64,000 nt of DNA from Sphingomonas sp. PP-CE-1G-424 (GCF_004341085.1 NZ_SLXW01000002.1:868001-932000), one strand, 5' to 3'. Numbered from the stretch's first letter, positions 8,622-18,368 are shown. Notes: generated from the letters alone by a model not told the origin. Numbers and translations are program-made.

Positions 8622-9322
8622 GGTGCCCAGTGCACGTCGACCGGCAGCTCGACTTCGGCCAGCACGCGGCCGATCGGATAGGACGACGACGGACCCTGTT
8701 CGATCGCCTGCTCGAGCACCTTCTTCTTCGCGTCGCCGGTGATCATGATCATCAGCGCCTTCGATGATGCGATCGCCGCAGCCGACAACGTCACGCGGGC
8801 CAGAGGTGCTTCGGGCGGGAGCGGATCGGGCATCACGCCGAGCGCACGACGCTCCTTCGGTCCGCTCAGCGCCTCGTCGTAATCGGGGCCGGGGAAGATC
8901 GACGCGGTATGACCGTCGCCGCCCATGCCGAGCAGACAGAAGTCGAGCGGCCAGTGCAGGTCCTGCATCAGAGCATCCGCCGAACGCCCGGCAGCTTTGT
9001 AGTCCGACATCGCCTCGGGAACGATCGGCTTCACGCGCGCGCCCTTGGGGAGGAAGATTTTCGCCAGCGCCGTCACGTTGGACAGCGGATCGCCGAGCTT
9101 CACGATCCGCTCGTCGCCGGGGATGATCGTGACCTTCTTCCAGTCGAGCTTCGCCTGGGCGAGCTTCTCATACGCGGCCATCGGCGTCTTGCCGCCCGCC
9201 AGCGCGATCACCGCCGAGCCGCGCGCGTCCAGTGCGCTCTCGATGACGAACTGGATATCGCCCGCGACCGCATTGGCGAGCTCGCCCGCGTCGTCATATT
9301 CCCACCATTCGATTTCGGTCAT
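8618..9322 (-). CDS. pgl: 6-phosphogluconolactonase
   Basis: Hydrolyses 6-phosphogluconolactone to 6-phosphogluconate, linking Zwf to Edd. The 234-residue product is of the DevB/SOL type, with GGKTPMAAYEKLA near residue 43, the PGDERIV block near residue 67 and GMGGDGHTASIFPG near residue 133. Its stop overlaps the edd GTG. A 172-base gap with an inverted repeat separates it from zwf, but all these genes run in the same direction. Confidence 0.95.
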   Translation of the reverse strand: MTEIEWWEYDDAGELANAVAGDIQFVIESALDARGSAVIALAGGKTPMAAYEKLAQAKLDWKKVTIIPGDERIVKLGDPLSNVTALAKIFLPKGARVKPIVPEAMSDYKAAGRSADALMQDLHWPLDFCLLGMGGDGHTASIFPGPDYDEALSGPKERRALGVMPDPLPPEAPLARVTLSAAAIASSKALMIMITGDAKKKVLEQAIEQGPSSSYPIGRVLAEVELPVDVHWAP

Positions 9323-9360
9323 AAACTTGAACTCACTCAGAAAATTGCTGTCAAAAAATG

Positions 9361-9482
9361 CCGTTCGTGCCGAGTAGGGATCGAGCGAAGCCGAGAGCCC
9401 GTATCGAGGTACAATGCCACAATCGGGCCGATCCCTCGATACGCCTTCTCAACTTTGCTCGAAGGCTACTCGGGACGAACGG
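9361..9482. repeat. Imperfect 49-bp inverted repeat, zwf-pgl gap
   Basis: Arms 9361-9409 and 9434-9482 are near-complementary along 49 bases, starting CCGTTCGTGCCGAGTAG and ending CGTATCGAGG, around a 24-base centre. It fills most of the gap between zwf and pgl. Confidence 0.8.
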
Positions 9483-9494
9483 ACGAAACCAAAC

Positions 9495-10958
9495 TCAGTC
9501 GTCCTGCCAGGTCACGCCGTCGCGTTCGGTCAGCGCGATCGCGGCCGACGGACCCCAGCTGCCCGAGGCATAGCTCTTGGGCTTCATCGCGTTGGCCTTC
9601 CAGCCCTCGCGGATCGCGTCGATCCAGGTCCATTGCGCCTCGACTTCGTCACGGCGCACGAACAAGGTCTGGTCGCCCTCGATCAGGTCGAGCAGCAACC
9701 GCTCATACGCGATCCGCCGACGCGAGCCGGCGAACTCGGCATCCATGCTCAGGTTCAGCGGCACTTCGCGTAGGCGGACGCCCTCGCGGTCGAGACCCGG
9801 CTCCTTCGCCATCACGAGCAGCTGGATATATTCCTCCGGCTGCAGGCGGATGATCAGCATGTTAGGCTGGAGCAGCCCGCCACGCCCCGCGAACATCGAG
9901 TGCGGGACCGCCTTGAACTGGATCGCGATCTCGCTGCGCCGCGTCGCCATGCGCTTGCCGGTGCGCAGATAGAACGGCACGCCCTGCCAGCGCCAGTTAT
10001 CGACATGCGCCTTGATCGCGACGAACGTCTCGGTGGTCGAAGATTGGCCCAACTCTTCGGAGTAGCTCTTGACGAACTTCCCCTTCACCGCGCCTTCGCC
10101 ATACTGCCCGGTGACCGTGACGTTAGGCACTTCTTCCGGCTTGATCATGCGCAGCGAACGGAACACCTTCGACTTCTCGTCGCGGACGTCGGTGCCCTCG
10201 AACCGCGCCGGTGGCTCCATCGCGATCAGCGCGAGCAGCTGGAGCATGTGGTTGGCGACCATGTCACGCAACGCACCCGCCGTCTCGTAATAGCCTGCGC
10301 GCTCTTCGAGCCCAACCGTCTCCGAGATCGTGATCTGGACGTTGTCGATGCCTTGCGCGTTCCACACCGGCTCGAAGAACGAGTTGCCGAAGCGCAGCGC
10401 AAGGATGTTCTGGACGGTTTCCTTGCCGAGATAATGATCGATCCGGTAGGTCCGCTCTTCGGGGAAAGCCTTCGCCACCGCATCGTTGATCTCGCGGCTC
10501 GTCTCCAGATCGTAGCCGAGTGGCTTCTCCAGCCCGACGCGCACGGTCTCGCCAGCAAGCCCGACCTTGTGCAGCCCCTCGATCGCAGCCTCGAACAACG
10601 AGGGCGCGGTCGACAGATAGATCGCCAGCCCGCCGGAGATATCGCCGATCTTGTCCGCCAGCGGCTGGAAACTCGCCGGATCCGACAGGTCGGTCGGCTG
10701 ATAGAAGATCCGGTCGAGGAACGTCCCGATCGCACTCTCGTCCTTGCGATCCTCGGGCAGGAACTCGTCGAGCGCCTTCTTGGCGAACTTGCGGTAATCC
10801 TTGTCGTCATGCTCGTGACGCGCGGCACCGGTGATCGTCAGTTCTTCGGGCAGCAACCCGTCGGCATGCAGGCCATAGAGCGATGGCAGCAGCATGCGCT
10901 GCGCGAGATCGCCGGTCGCGCCGAACAGAAGCAGCTTGGCTACGGGATTACGGTGCAT
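9495..10958 (-). CDS. zwf: Glucose-6-phosphate dehydrogenase
   Basis: Oxidises glucose-6-phosphate to 6-phosphogluconolactone with NAD(P)+. The 487-residue product shows the nucleotide motif GATGDLAQRML (residues 13-23) and the substrate block RIDHYLGKETVQN. Its length is usual for bacterial Zwf. It is the upstream gene of the minus-strand glucose cluster; argC ends 45 bases before its start, with a hairpin between. Confidence 0.96.
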   Translation of the reverse strand: MHRNPVAKLLLFGATGDLAQRMLLPSLYGLHADGLLPEELTITGAARHEHDDKDYRKFAKKALDEFLPEDRKDESAIGTFLDRIFYQPTDLSDPASFQPLADKIGDISGGLAIYLSTAPSLFEAAIEGLHKVGLAGETVRVGLEKPLGYDLETSREINDAVAKAFPEERTYRIDHYLGKETVQNILALRFGNSFFEPVWNAQGIDNVQITISETVGLEERAGYYETAGALRDMVANHMLQLLALIAMEPPARFEGTDVRDEKSKVFRSLRMIKPEEVPNVTVTGQYGEGAVKGKFVKSYSEELGQSSTTETFVAIKAHVDNWRWQGVPFYLRTGKRMATRRSEIAIQFKAVPHSMFAGRGGLLQPNMLIIRLQPEEYIQLLVMAKEPGLDREGVRLREVPLNLSMDAEFAGSRRRIAYERLLLDLIEGDQTLFVRRDEVEAQWTWIDAIREGWKANAMKPKSYASGSWGPSAAIALTERDGVTWQDD

Positions 10959-10980
10959 GGAAGCTCCTGGATGTGGCGAT

Positions 10981-11004
10981 GGACCTGGCGAAAAACGCCG
11001 GTCC
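10981..11004 (-). terminator. Hairpin at the end of argC
   Basis: GGACCTGGCG and CGCCGGTCC pair with one bulged base around an AAAAA/TTTTT loop. It begins at the argC stop and lies 22 bases before the zwf start. There is no T tract beyond the stem, so termination is only possible, not shown. Confidence 0.4.
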
Positions 11005-11927
11005 TAGAAAACGAGACCGGCTACGGGATCGACCCCGGCCATGATGTTGAGGTTCTGGACCGCGGCACCGCCGGCGCCCTTGCCCAGATTGTCGAGCGTC
11101 GCGACCAACCGCGCATGACCGACCGCGTCGTTACCGCAGATCCGCAGCATCAGACGATCGGTCCCTGCATTCTCCTCGATATCGACCGATCCGATATCGC
11201 TGGGGGCAACCGAGACGAGCTTCGAGCCATCGAACGCAGCGCGCAGCACGTCTTCGATCGCTGCGAGCGACGGGCGGCCGGGCAGGGCGTGGAGATGTAA
11301 CGGCACTTCGACGACCATGCCGCGATACGTATTCGCCACCGCAGGCGCGAAGATCGGCGCGTGCGTGAGGCCCGCATGCTGCGTCATCTCTGCGATATGC
11401 TTGTGCGCAAGGTCGAGCGCGTAGGCGCGGAACGCCGTCGCAGGCTCGCCATTCTCGAACGCCGCGATCATTGCCTTGCCACCGCCCGAGTAACCAGAGG
11501 TCGCATTGACACTCAGCGGGAGGTCGGCGGGGATGAGACCGGCCGCGACCAGAGGCGCGACGAGCGCAAGGAAGCCAGTGGGATAGCAGCCGGGGTTTGA
11601 CACGCGCATCGCGGTCGCGACCTTCCCGGCCTGGCCCGGCAACTCGGGGAATCCGTAGGTCCAGCCGACAGCGACACGGTGTGCGCTCGATGCGTCGATC
11701 ACGCGGGTACGCGCATTGTCGATCAGCGTGACGGCTTCGCGCGATGCGTCGTCCGGCAGGCAAAGGATGACGAAATCGGCATCGTTCAGCGCCTCGCGCC
11801 GTGCCGCCGGATCCTTGCGACGATCCTCAGGCAGCAGCGCCAGTGTGATGTCGGTCCGCCCGGCGAGCCGCTCGCGGATCTCGAGGCCGGTGGTGCCGAC
11901 GGCGCCGTCGATGAAGACCGTGGTCAT
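11004..11927 (-). CDS. argC: N-acetyl-gamma-glutamyl-phosphate reductase
   Basis: NADPH-dependent third step of arginine synthesis. The 307-residue product is the short (type 2) form: DGAVGTTGLEIRERL at residues 8-22 for the nucleotide and the catalytic Cys114 in SNPGCYPTGF. The ATG at 11927 overlaps the stop of the SH3 gene (ATGA). The frame stays open upstream to 12005, but that part does not resemble ArgC. It is the last gene of a marR-SH3-argC unit, an unusual operon for argC. Confidence 0.94.
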   Translation of the reverse strand: MTTVFIDGAVGTTGLEIRERLAGRTDITLALLPEDRRKDPAARREALNDADFVILCLPDDASREAVTLIDNARTRVIDASSAHRVAVGWTYGFPELPGQAGKVATAMRVSNPGCYPTGFLALVAPLVAAGLIPADLPLSVNATSGYSGGGKAMIAAFENGEPATAFRAYALDLAHKHIAEMTQHAGLTHAPIFAPAVANTYRGMVVEVPLHLHALPGRPSLAAIEDVLRAAFDGSKLVSVAPSDIGSVDIEENAGTDRLMLRICGNDAVGHARLVATLDNLGKGAGGAAVQNLNIMAGVDPVAGLVF

Positions 11928-12295
11928 GCCGCGTCCGTCGTCGAAAGGTCGAGCGCAGCGGCCTCGACATAGCCGACCAGCCCGCTCGGGCGCGCAACGC
12001 CCCATGCCGAAACGCCGGCAATTTCCAGCACTTCGAAACTGTCGCCGGGGTTGAGGTCGACCATCGTATCGCTCGCTTCGTCTCGTCCGCTGCGCAACAA
12101 AGCTGTGCGCGCGACGGGCCGTATCATCGGCACAGCATAGTGTGGAGCGAATACGTATTCGGCGAGGCGAATGTCGGCGATATCGCGGCGAACCGCGTGG
12201 GTACGCGGGTCGAGGTCGACCGAGCGGCCCGTCAGCGAAAAGCTCGTGCGGGCCTGGTCGTCGAACGGCTCAAGCGTGAGCGGCTGTGCGCCCAT
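11924..12295 (-). CDS. SH3-domain protein of unknown role
   Basis: A 123-residue product. The C-terminal half (about residues 72-115, DLNPGDSFEVLEIAGVSAWG and GLVGYVEAAAL) has the pattern of a bacterial SH3 domain. The N-terminal half (about 10-60) holds an LTGRSVDLDPRTHAVRRDIA stretch that I do not recognise. No signal peptide is evident. The ATG at 12295 is chosen because the N-terminus upstream is low-complexity and overlaps marR; that start gives a 26-base overlap with marR. Its stop overlaps argC. Function unknown. Confidence 0.75.
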   Translation of the reverse strand: MGAQPLTLEPFDDQARTSFSLTGRSVDLDPRTHAVRRDIADIRLAEYVFAPHYAVPMIRPVARTALLRSGRDEASDTMVDLNPGDSFEVLEIAGVSAWGVARPSGLVGYVEAAALDLSTTDAA

Positions 12296-12629
12296 TGGAG
12301 CCGGCTGGGGCGGGGCCGTCGCCGATGAATTGCCCGAACTCTTCAAGAAAATCTGCCCCTTCGGTCGTGCGCGCGACGAAGATGTTGCGCTTGTCGCTAT
12401 CGTCGCGTTGCCGGCGCAGATAGCCGAGGGCACCCAATCTGTTCAAGGCGCGCGTGACGACCGGCTTCGATACGTTCAGCGCACGGGCCAGGCCGCGCAC
12501 CGTATGCGGCCCCGGTTTGAGATAAACGAGCAGAAGAAGCGCCATCTGCCGATTGGTCAGATCGGGTTCACCCGAGCGGACATAATCCACCAGAGCGGTC
12601 ATCCAGGTCGATAAGGTATTGGCTGCCAT
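12270..12629 (-). CDS. MarR-family transcriptional regulator
   Basis: A 119-residue winged-helix protein: LTNRQMALLLLVYL, then the recognition region TVRGLARALNVSKPVVTRAL and the wing LRRQRDDSDKRNIFVARTT. These are standard MarR features. The start at 12629 (MAANTLSTW) is the most compact; the frame runs back to 12722. It heads the marR-SH3-argC unit and lies divergent to secG across about 207 bases. Its ligand and targets cannot be read from the sequence. Confidence 0.85.
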   Translation of the reverse strand: MAANTLSTWMTALVDYVRSGEPDLTNRQMALLLLVYLKPGPHTVRGLARALNVSKPVVTRALNRLGALGYLRRQRDDSDKRNIFVARTTEGADFLEEFGQFIGDGPAPAGSNGRTAAHA

Positions 12630-12836
12630 TGATGCCACAGCGTTGATCCGCCATCTGAATTTATATGCACGATACCCAGTCATGAGCGTCATTACGGGTT
12701 CACAACGCCCCCCGGACGTCATGTTTCCGTCGTTTTGCGATTGGCTTGCGATATGCGGAGCCCGTGTTGCGGTTGATCGAAACCGCGACGTCGCCTATGT
12801 GCGCGCCTTCGCAAAAGTTCCGGGGTTTTCCGCGCA

Positions 12837-13232
12837 ATGTTCGCCTTTCTGCTCGTCATCCACGCGATCATCGCGGCCGCCCTCGTCACGGTGATCCTCA
12901 TGCAGCGCTCGGAAGGCGGCGGTCTGGGCATGGGCGGCAGTCCGTCGGGCCTGATGTCGGCGCGCGGCGCGGCCGATTTCCTGACCCGCGCGACCGGCGT
13001 CCTGGCGACGATGTTCGTGCTGTTCTCGATCCTGCTCGCGGTTCTCGCGGCGAATCACCGGACGACCACGATCGACACGTCGCTCGCCCGCACCCCGGCG
13101 GCGGCAACGGCCGTTCCGACTGCGCAGCCCAAGGGTGATGCGGCGCCGTTCGCCGGTGGCGCCGAGAACGCTGGCGTTCCCGCCGGCACCACCACGCCCG
13201 CCGACAATTCTGCGGTCCCACTCGCCCGCTAA
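12837..13232 (+). CDS. secG: Preprotein translocase subunit SecG
   Basis: Small membrane partner of SecYE. The 131-residue product has two membrane segments (about residues 2-20 and 54-73) joined by the conserved QRSEGGGLGMGGSPSG loop. The tail after residue 78 is a low-complexity Ala/Pro/Thr-rich extension, typical for alphaproteobacteria. pyrG follows, as in many relatives. Confidence 0.95.
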   Translation: MFAFLLVIHAIIAAALVTVILMQRSEGGGLGMGGSPSGLMSARGAADFLTRATGVLATMFVLFSILLAVLAANHRTTTIDTSLARTPAAATAVPTAQPKGDAAPFAGGAENAGVPAGTTTPADNSAVPLAR

Positions 13233-13254
13233 ACACTCCATTCGCCGATAAAAG

Positions 13255-13280
13255 GCCCCTGCGTGATCCGCGGGGCTCTT
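13255..13280 (+). terminator. Hairpin between secG and pyrG
   Basis: GCCCCTGCG and CGCGGGGC pair (one bulge) around TGATC and are followed by TCTTGTCGTT. The stem is good and the tail weakly T-rich. It may terminate or attenuate between secG and pyrG. Confidence 0.5.
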
Positions 13281-13317
13281 GTCGTTCGTCCCCAACACAC
13301 GCTACGAGACTCTTCCC

Positions 13318-14952
13318 ATGGCTCGGTACATTTTCATCACCGGGGGCGTGGTTTCGTCGCTCGGTAAAGGTCTCATGGCGGCATCGCTTGCCGCTCTCCT
13401 CCAGGCACGCGGGTATACCGTCAGGATTCGGAAGTTCGATCCGTATCTGAACGTCGATCCCGGCACGATGTCGCCGTATCAGCACGGCGAGGTCTACGTC
13501 ACCGACGACGGCGCCGAGACCGATCTCGATCTCGGCCATTACGAGCGCTTCACCGGCGTTCCCTCGCGCCAGTCGGACAACGTCACGTCGGGCCGCATCT
13601 ATCAGCAGATCATCACCCGCGAGCGTCGCGGCGATTATCTCGGCGCCACCGTGCAGGTCATCCCGCACGTCACCGACGCGATCAAGGCGTTCGCGCGCGC
13701 CGAGACCGACGGTATCGACTTCGTCCTCTGCGAGATCGGCGGCACCGTCGGCGATATCGAATCGCTGCCGTTCATCGAGGCGATTCGCCAGCTCAAGAAC
13801 GAGGAGGGCCGCGGCAACGCGATCAGCATCCACGTGACCTTGGTGCCGTACATCGCCGCCGCCGGCGAGCTGAAGACCAAGCCGACGCAGCATTCGGTCC
13901 GCGAACTCGCCGCCTTGGGCGTCCAGCCCGATGTGCTCGTCTGCCGCTGCGAACATCCGCTGCCGCCGTCGGAGCGCGCCAAGATCGCGCTGTTCTGCAA
14001 CGTTCCCGCCAGCGCCGTCATCCCCGCGCTCGACGCGAAGAGCATCTACGCGGTGCCGCTCCAGTATCACGGCGAAGGCCTCGACATCGAAGTGCTGCGC
14101 GCATTCGGGATCGAACCTGCCGAGGCACCCGACCTGTCGCGCTGGACCGAGATCATGGACCGCCTGACCAATCCCCAAGGCGAAGTCACGATCGGCGTGG
14201 TCGGCAAATATGTCGGGCTCCAGGATGCGTACAAGTCGCTCAACGAGGCGCTGGTCCACGGCGGCATCGCGAATCGCGTGAAGGTCAACGTCCGCTGGAT
14301 CGACGCCGAGCTTTTCGAGAACGCCGAGAGTGACATCGCCGGCCAGCTCGAGCCGTGCGACGCGATCCTAGTCCCCGGCGCGTTCGGCGAGCGTGGCGCG
14401 GAAGGCAAGATCGCGTCCGTAAAGTTCGCGCGTGAGCGTAAGATCCCGTATTTCGGGATCTGCTTCGGCATGCAGATGGCTTGCGTCGAGGGCGCGCGCG
14501 ATCTCGCCGGCATTCCCAATGCGTCGTCGACCGAATTCGGCCCGACCGACGAGCCGGTGGTCGGCATGATCACCGAATGGATGGGCCGCGAAGGTCTCGA
14601 AACCCGTGCGGCCGAAGGCGACATGGGCGGCACGATGCGGCTCGGCGCGTATGATGCGAAGCTCGACGGCAACAGCGTGGTGGCGTCGATCTACGGCGGC
14701 ACCGACATTTCGGAGCGCCATCGTCATCGCTACGAAGTCAACACCGGCTACAAGGAAGCGTTGGAGCAGGGCGGTCTAGTTTTCTCCGGCATGTCACCGG
14801 ACGGCACGCTGCCCGAGATCGTCGAACGTCCCGATCACCCCTGGTTCGTCGGCGTTCAGTTCCACCCCGAACTGAAGTCCAAGCCGTTCGACCCGCATCC
14901 GCTGTTCGCAAGCTTCATCGAAGCCGCCGTCAAGCAAAGCCGACTAGTCTGA
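13318..14952 (+). CDS. pyrG: CTP synthase
   Basis: Makes CTP from UTP, ATP and glutamine. The 544-residue product has the N-terminal synthetase block ([18 protein letters not shown] at residues 2-19) and the C-terminal class-I glutaminase with Cys in GICFGMQMA and the late His-Glu in VQFHPELKS. The ATG at 13318 gives the standard start; the frame is open to 13279. CTP from this enzyme would also serve the nucleotidyltransferase at 60639-61355, though no regulatory link is visible. Confidence 0.97.
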   Translation: MARYIFITGGVVSSLGKGLMAASLAALLQARGYTVRIRKFDPYLNVDPGTMSPYQHGEVYVTDDGAETDLDLGHYERFTGVPSRQSDNVTSGRIYQQIITRERRGDYLGATVQVIPHVTDAIKAFARAETDGIDFVLCEIGGTVGDIESLPFIEAIRQLKNEEGRGNAISIHVTLVPYIAAAGELKTKPTQHSVRELAALGVQPDVLVCRCEHPLPPSERAKIALFCNVPASAVIPALDAKSIYAVPLQYHGEGLDIEVLRAFGIEPAEAPDLSRWTEIMDRLTNPQGEVTIGVVGKYVGLQDAYKSLNEALVHGGIANRVKVNVRWIDAELFENAESDIAGQLEPCDAILVPGAFGERGAEGKIASVKFARERKIPYFGICFGMQMACVEGARDLAGIPNASSTEFGPTDEPVVGMITEWMGREGLETRAAEGDMGGTMRLGAYDAKLDGNSVVASIYGGTDISERHRHRYEVNTGYKEALEQGGLVFSGMSPDGTLPEIVERPDHPWFVGVQFHPELKSKPFDPHPLFASFIEAAVKQSRLV

Positions 14953-15068
14953 CTGGTCGATACGCCTTCGCGGTAGTGGAGGCGTCCCCAGAGAATGCGT
15001 CCGCTTGAGTAGGTGCCGAGCCCACTCAGCGCAGGTTCATACGCCGCATCGCACGTTCCTAATGCGAC

Positions 15069-15107
15069 GCCGGGAAGAGTTGCAGTCGGAAGCTCCCGCT
15101 CTTCCCG
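15069..15107. other. Hairpin upstream of panB
   Basis: Ten-base arms CCGGGAAGAG (15069-15078) and CTCTTCCCGG (15098-15107) enclose a 19-base loop in the 230-base pyrG-panB gap. The rest of the gap shows no gene. The role is unknown; it does not match a riboswitch I recognise. Confidence 0.35.
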
Positions 15108-15182
15108 GTCCGAAACGCGACCGCGGGTCCGCTGAAATTTCGGCGGCTGGGCTAGCCCACCGACAATCGCTAGAACGCCCGC

Positions 15183-16043
15183 ATGTCCACGACCTACACG
15201 CTCGACACCGCGACGAGTCGCGCCAATCCAACGCCTGCGCCGCTGAAGCGCCTCACCGTGCCCGCGATTCGTCGCCAGAAGGGCGCAACGCCGCTCGTTA
15301 TGCTGACCGCCTACACCGTGCGGACCGCGCAGTTGCTCGATCCGCATTGCGACATGCTGCTGGTCGGCGACAGCCTGGGGCAGGTGATCTACGGGCTGCC
15401 GTCGACCGTCCCCGTGACGCTCGAGATGATGGCGGCGCACGGCGCGGCGGTCGTGCGTGGTAGCTATCATGCGGTCGTGGTGATCGACATGCCGTTCGGC
15501 AGCTATGAGGCGTCGCCCGAGAAGGCGTTCGAAAGCGCGGCGTATCTGTTGAAACGGACCGGCGCGGCGGCGGTGAAGCTCGAGGGCGGCACGGCGATGG
15601 CGCCGACGGTCAAGTTCCTGACCGAGCGCGGCATTCCGGTGATGGGGCATGTCGGGCTGACCCCGCAGGCGGTGAACGTGCTCGGCGGCTATGGTGCCCG
15701 CGGTCGCACGCCGGAGGAGGCCGCCAAGATCGTTGCCGACGCGCAGGACATCGCCGAGGCGGGGGCGTTCGCGCTGGTGATCGAGGGCGTGGTCGAGCCG
15801 ATCGCGATCGAGATCACCAACAGTATCGCGTGCCCGACGATCGGCATCGGTGCGTCGGCGCAGTGCGACGGGCAGGTCCTGGTCGCCGAGGACATGCTCG
15901 GGATGTTCGATCGCACCGCCAAGTTCGTAAAGCGGTTCGCCGACGTCGCCGACACGATCTCGTCGGCGGCGCAGACCTATGCCGACGACGTTCGGAGCCG
16001 CGCATTTCCGGGGCCGGAGCAGGTCTACGCGCCCAAGGATTGA
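15183..16043 (+). CDS. panB: 3-methyl-2-oxobutanoate hydroxymethyltransferase
   Basis: First step of pantothenate (CoA) synthesis: adds a hydroxymethyl group from methylene-tetrahydrofolate to ketoisovalerate. The 286-residue product has [13 protein letters not shown], the metal site region [18 protein letters not shown] and [12 protein letters not shown], all PanB features. The N-terminus carries about 25 extra Thr/Ala/Pro-rich residues before the domain, so a later start is possible, although no better ribosome site was seen. Confidence 0.95.
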   Translation: MSTTYTLDTATSRANPTPAPLKRLTVPAIRRQKGATPLVMLTAYTVRTAQLLDPHCDMLLVGDSLGQVIYGLPSTVPVTLEMMAAHGAAVVRGSYHAVVVIDMPFGSYEASPEKAFESAAYLLKRTGAAAVKLEGGTAMAPTVKFLTERGIPVMGHVGLTPQAVNVLGGYGARGRTPEEAAKIVADAQDIAEAGAFALVIEGVVEPIAIEITNSIACPTIGIGASAQCDGQVLVAEDMLGMFDRTAKFVKRFADVADTISSAAQTYADDVRSRAFPGPEQVYAPKD

Positions 16044-16112
16044 TCCGCTTCCGTTTCGGTTCCCGCGCGGCTAAGGTCCGCGCCGTCCATCCCCAATATT
16101 CCGGAGCTGTCC

Positions 16113-16853
16113 TTGGCCCTCCCGCCGAAAACCGATGAAGCATTTTTGCGCGAGGTCGACGAAGAACTCCGCCGCGACCAACTCGCCGGGTTCTGGACGA
16201 ACTGGGGCGTCTGGGTCGCGATCGGCGTCGTCGCCGCGCTCGCCGCACTCGCCGGATTCCTGTACTGGCAGCACCATAATGGTGAAGCGGCAGGCGTCGA
16301 GGGCGAAGAGCTTCAGGTGGCATATGATGCGCTCGGTGCGAACAACGCTGCGGCCGCGGCAAAGCCGTTGGCCGAACTCGCCAAGTCGAACCGCGACGGC
16401 TACCGCGCGCTCGCCCAGTTCACGCAGGCTGACGTGCTGCTGCAGAAGGACGATCTGAAGGGCGCCGCTGCCAAGCTCGGTGCGATCGCCGCGGATACTT
16501 CGCTGGCCAAGCCCTTCCGCGATCTCGCGCTGGTTCGCCAGACGTCGGCCGAGTTCGACACGCTGAAGCCGCAGGTCGTGGTCGAGCGGCTGCGGCCGCT
16601 GGCGGTACCGGGTGGCGCATGGCTGGGCAGCGCTGGCGAGATGGTCGCGATCGCCTATCTCCGCATGAACCAGCGTCAGCAGGCCGGCACGATGTTCGGG
16701 CAGATCGCGCGTGACGCGACCGTGCCCGACACGATCCGTCAACGCGCGGTTCAGATGGCCGGCGTACTGGGTGTCGACGCTGTTGCGAGCACTGAGGCGC
16801 GGGCCGGAACGATCAAGACGGCTGCATCAAACGAGGATACCAAGGCGCAATGA
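16113..16853 (+). CDS. YfgM-like membrane-anchored TPR protein
   Basis: A 246-residue protein with an N-terminal cytoplasmic stretch (LREVDEELRRDQLAGFW), one membrane segment at about 31-52, then an Ala-rich helical region resembling YfgM/TPR_21 repeats. Relatives are linked to the SecYEG translocon and periplasmic chaperones. The start is TTG at 16113, supported by GGAG at 16103-16106. It overlaps bamB (ATGATG), the classic yfgM-bamB-der order, which supports a role in envelope protein export. Confidence 0.85.
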   Translation: MALPPKTDEAFLREVDEELRRDQLAGFWTNWGVWVAIGVVAALAALAGFLYWQHHNGEAAGVEGEELQVAYDALGANNAAAAAKPLAELAKSNRDGYRALAQFTQADVLLQKDDLKGAAAKLGAIAADTSLAKPFRDLALVRQTSAEFDTLKPQVVVERLRPLAVPGGAWLGSAGEMVAIAYLRMNQRQQAGTMFGQIARDATVPDTIRQRAVQMAGVLGVDAVASTEARAGTIKTAASNEDTKAQ

Positions 16854-18172
16854 TGAAGACATATCGGGTGACGGTCGCCGTCGCCGCGCTGGTGGCCTTG
16901 AGCGGGTGTGGTATCTTCAAGGGCGGCGGCAAGAAGACCCCTACGGTGGGCGACCGCGTATCGATCCTGGTCTCCGAGAACCAAGTCGAGACCGACAAGG
17001 CGATCGCCGACGTCCAGGTTCTGCTGCCCGCGCCGGCAGTCAACGACGCTTGGGCGCAGCCCGGCGGCAACCCCGCCAAGTCGATGGGGCAGCTCGCGCT
17101 GGGCGACCAGCCCAAGCGCGCCTGGCAGGCGTCGATCGACGGTGGCTCGAACCGCGAGCGCCTGGGTGCGCCACCGGTCGTCGCCGACGGCATGCTGTTC
17201 GTGAGCGACGTCACCGCGACGATCCATGCGTTCAAGGCCGATACGGGCGCGGCGCTGTGGAGCGCGGCGATCACCGAAGGCAAGATCAACCGCGCGGCCC
17301 GCTTCGGCGGCGGTGTCAGCTATGACGATGGCAAGCTCTACGCCACCGACGGCGTCGGCGATGTCGTCGCGATGAGCGCGGCGGACGGCAAGATCCTGTG
17401 GCGGGCCAAGCCCGGCGCGCCGTTGCGCGGGTCGCCGACCGTCGCCAACGGCGCGGTCTATGTCCTGACTCAGGACAACCAGGTGTTCTCGCTTAACCAG
17501 ACCGACGGCAAGGTCCAGTGGGTACAGTCCGGTACGCTCGAAACGCAGGGCGTGTTCGGCGTCGCGGCGCCTGCGGTCAGCCAGGGCACCGTCGTCGCCG
17601 GCTTCTCGAGCGGCGAACTCAGCGCATACCGCTACGAGAACGGCCGTATCCTGTGGCAGGACGCGCTGTCGCGCACGTCGATCACGACCTCGGTGTCGAG
17701 CCTGTCGGACATCGACGCGGCGCCGGTGATCGACGGCGGTCGCGTCTATGCGGTGGGACAGGGTGGCCGGATGGTCGCGCTCGAACTGGCGACCGGCCAG
17801 CGGCTGTGGGAGCAGAACTTCGCAGGTATCTCGACTCCGTGGATCGCGGGCGAGTGGCTGTTCGTGGTGACCGACGACGCCAAGCTCGTCTGCCTCTCGC
17901 GCTCGAACGGCAAGGCCCGCTGGATTTCCCAGCTGCCGCGGTTCCAGAACGAGAAGAAGCGCAGCAATGCGATCACGTGGTTCGGTCCGGTCCTCGCCGG
18001 CAATCACCTCGTGCTCACCAACTCGCGCGGCGAGATCAATTTCGTCTCGCCGACCGATGGTTCGGTAAGCTCGACGATCGAGACCAAGACGCCGTTCTCG
18101 TTGTCGCCGATCGTCGCCAACTCGACGCTCTACACGCTCGACCAGAAGGGCAAGGTCACCGCGTACCGGTGA
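16850..18172 (+). CDS. bamB: Outer-membrane assembly lipoprotein BamB
   Basis: Lipoprotein of the BAM complex, which inserts beta-barrel proteins into the outer membrane. The 440-residue product has a signal peptide with lipobox LSGC (Cys20) and a chain of PQQ-type beta-propeller repeats (for example DTGAALWSA, DGKILWRAKPGAP, ENGRILWQDAL, NGKARWISQL). Two start codons, 16850 and 16853, overlap the stop of the preceding gene. der follows after a repeat. Confidence 0.95.
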   Translation: MMKTYRVTVAVAALVALSGCGIFKGGGKKTPTVGDRVSILVSENQVETDKAIADVQVLLPAPAVNDAWAQPGGNPAKSMGQLALGDQPKRAWQASIDGGSNRERLGAPPVVADGMLFVSDVTATIHAFKADTGAALWSAAITEGKINRAARFGGGVSYDDGKLYATDGVGDVVAMSAADGKILWRAKPGAPLRGSPTVANGAVYVLTQDNQVFSLNQTDGKVQWVQSGTLETQGVFGVAAPAVSQGTVVAGFSSGELSAYRYENGRILWQDALSRTSITTSVSSLSDIDAAPVIDGGRVYAVGQGGRMVALELATGQRLWEQNFAGISTPWIAGEWLFVVTDDAKLVCLSRSNGKARWISQLPRFQNEKKRSNAITWFGPVLAGNHLVLTNSRGEINFVSPTDGSVSSTIETKTPFSLSPIVANSTLYTLDQKGKVTAYR

Positions 18173-18178
18173 CCTGAA

Positions 18179-18330
18179 CTCCCTCTCCCCGTCGGGGAGA
18201 GGGAAGGGGCCCGCACGGCGAAGCCGGGTGGGAAGGGTGAGGGGGATGAGGCTCGGAACGCTCTCCCAAATTCCCCGCACCCTTCCGTCGCTTCGCTCCT
18301 CCCTCCCTCTCCCCGGAGGGGGTGAGGGAC
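18179..18330. repeat. Palindromic G+C-rich repeat between bamB and der
   Basis: Contains the hairpin CCCTCTCCCCGTCGGGGAGA plus its partner and a second, roughly inverted block ending CTCTCCCCGGAGGGGGTGAG. The ends are imperfect reverse complements. It starts just after the bamB stop. No gene lies in this 196-base gap. Confidence 0.65.
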
Positions 18331-18368
18331 TAGGTGACGCCAGCGCGTTCCCGCGCTAAGGGCACGCC

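Noticed and set aside
12898..14259. Long open frame on the minus strand across secG and pyrG
   Set aside because: It is antisense to two certain genes, with a composition forced by their G+C-rich codons and no recognisable domain.
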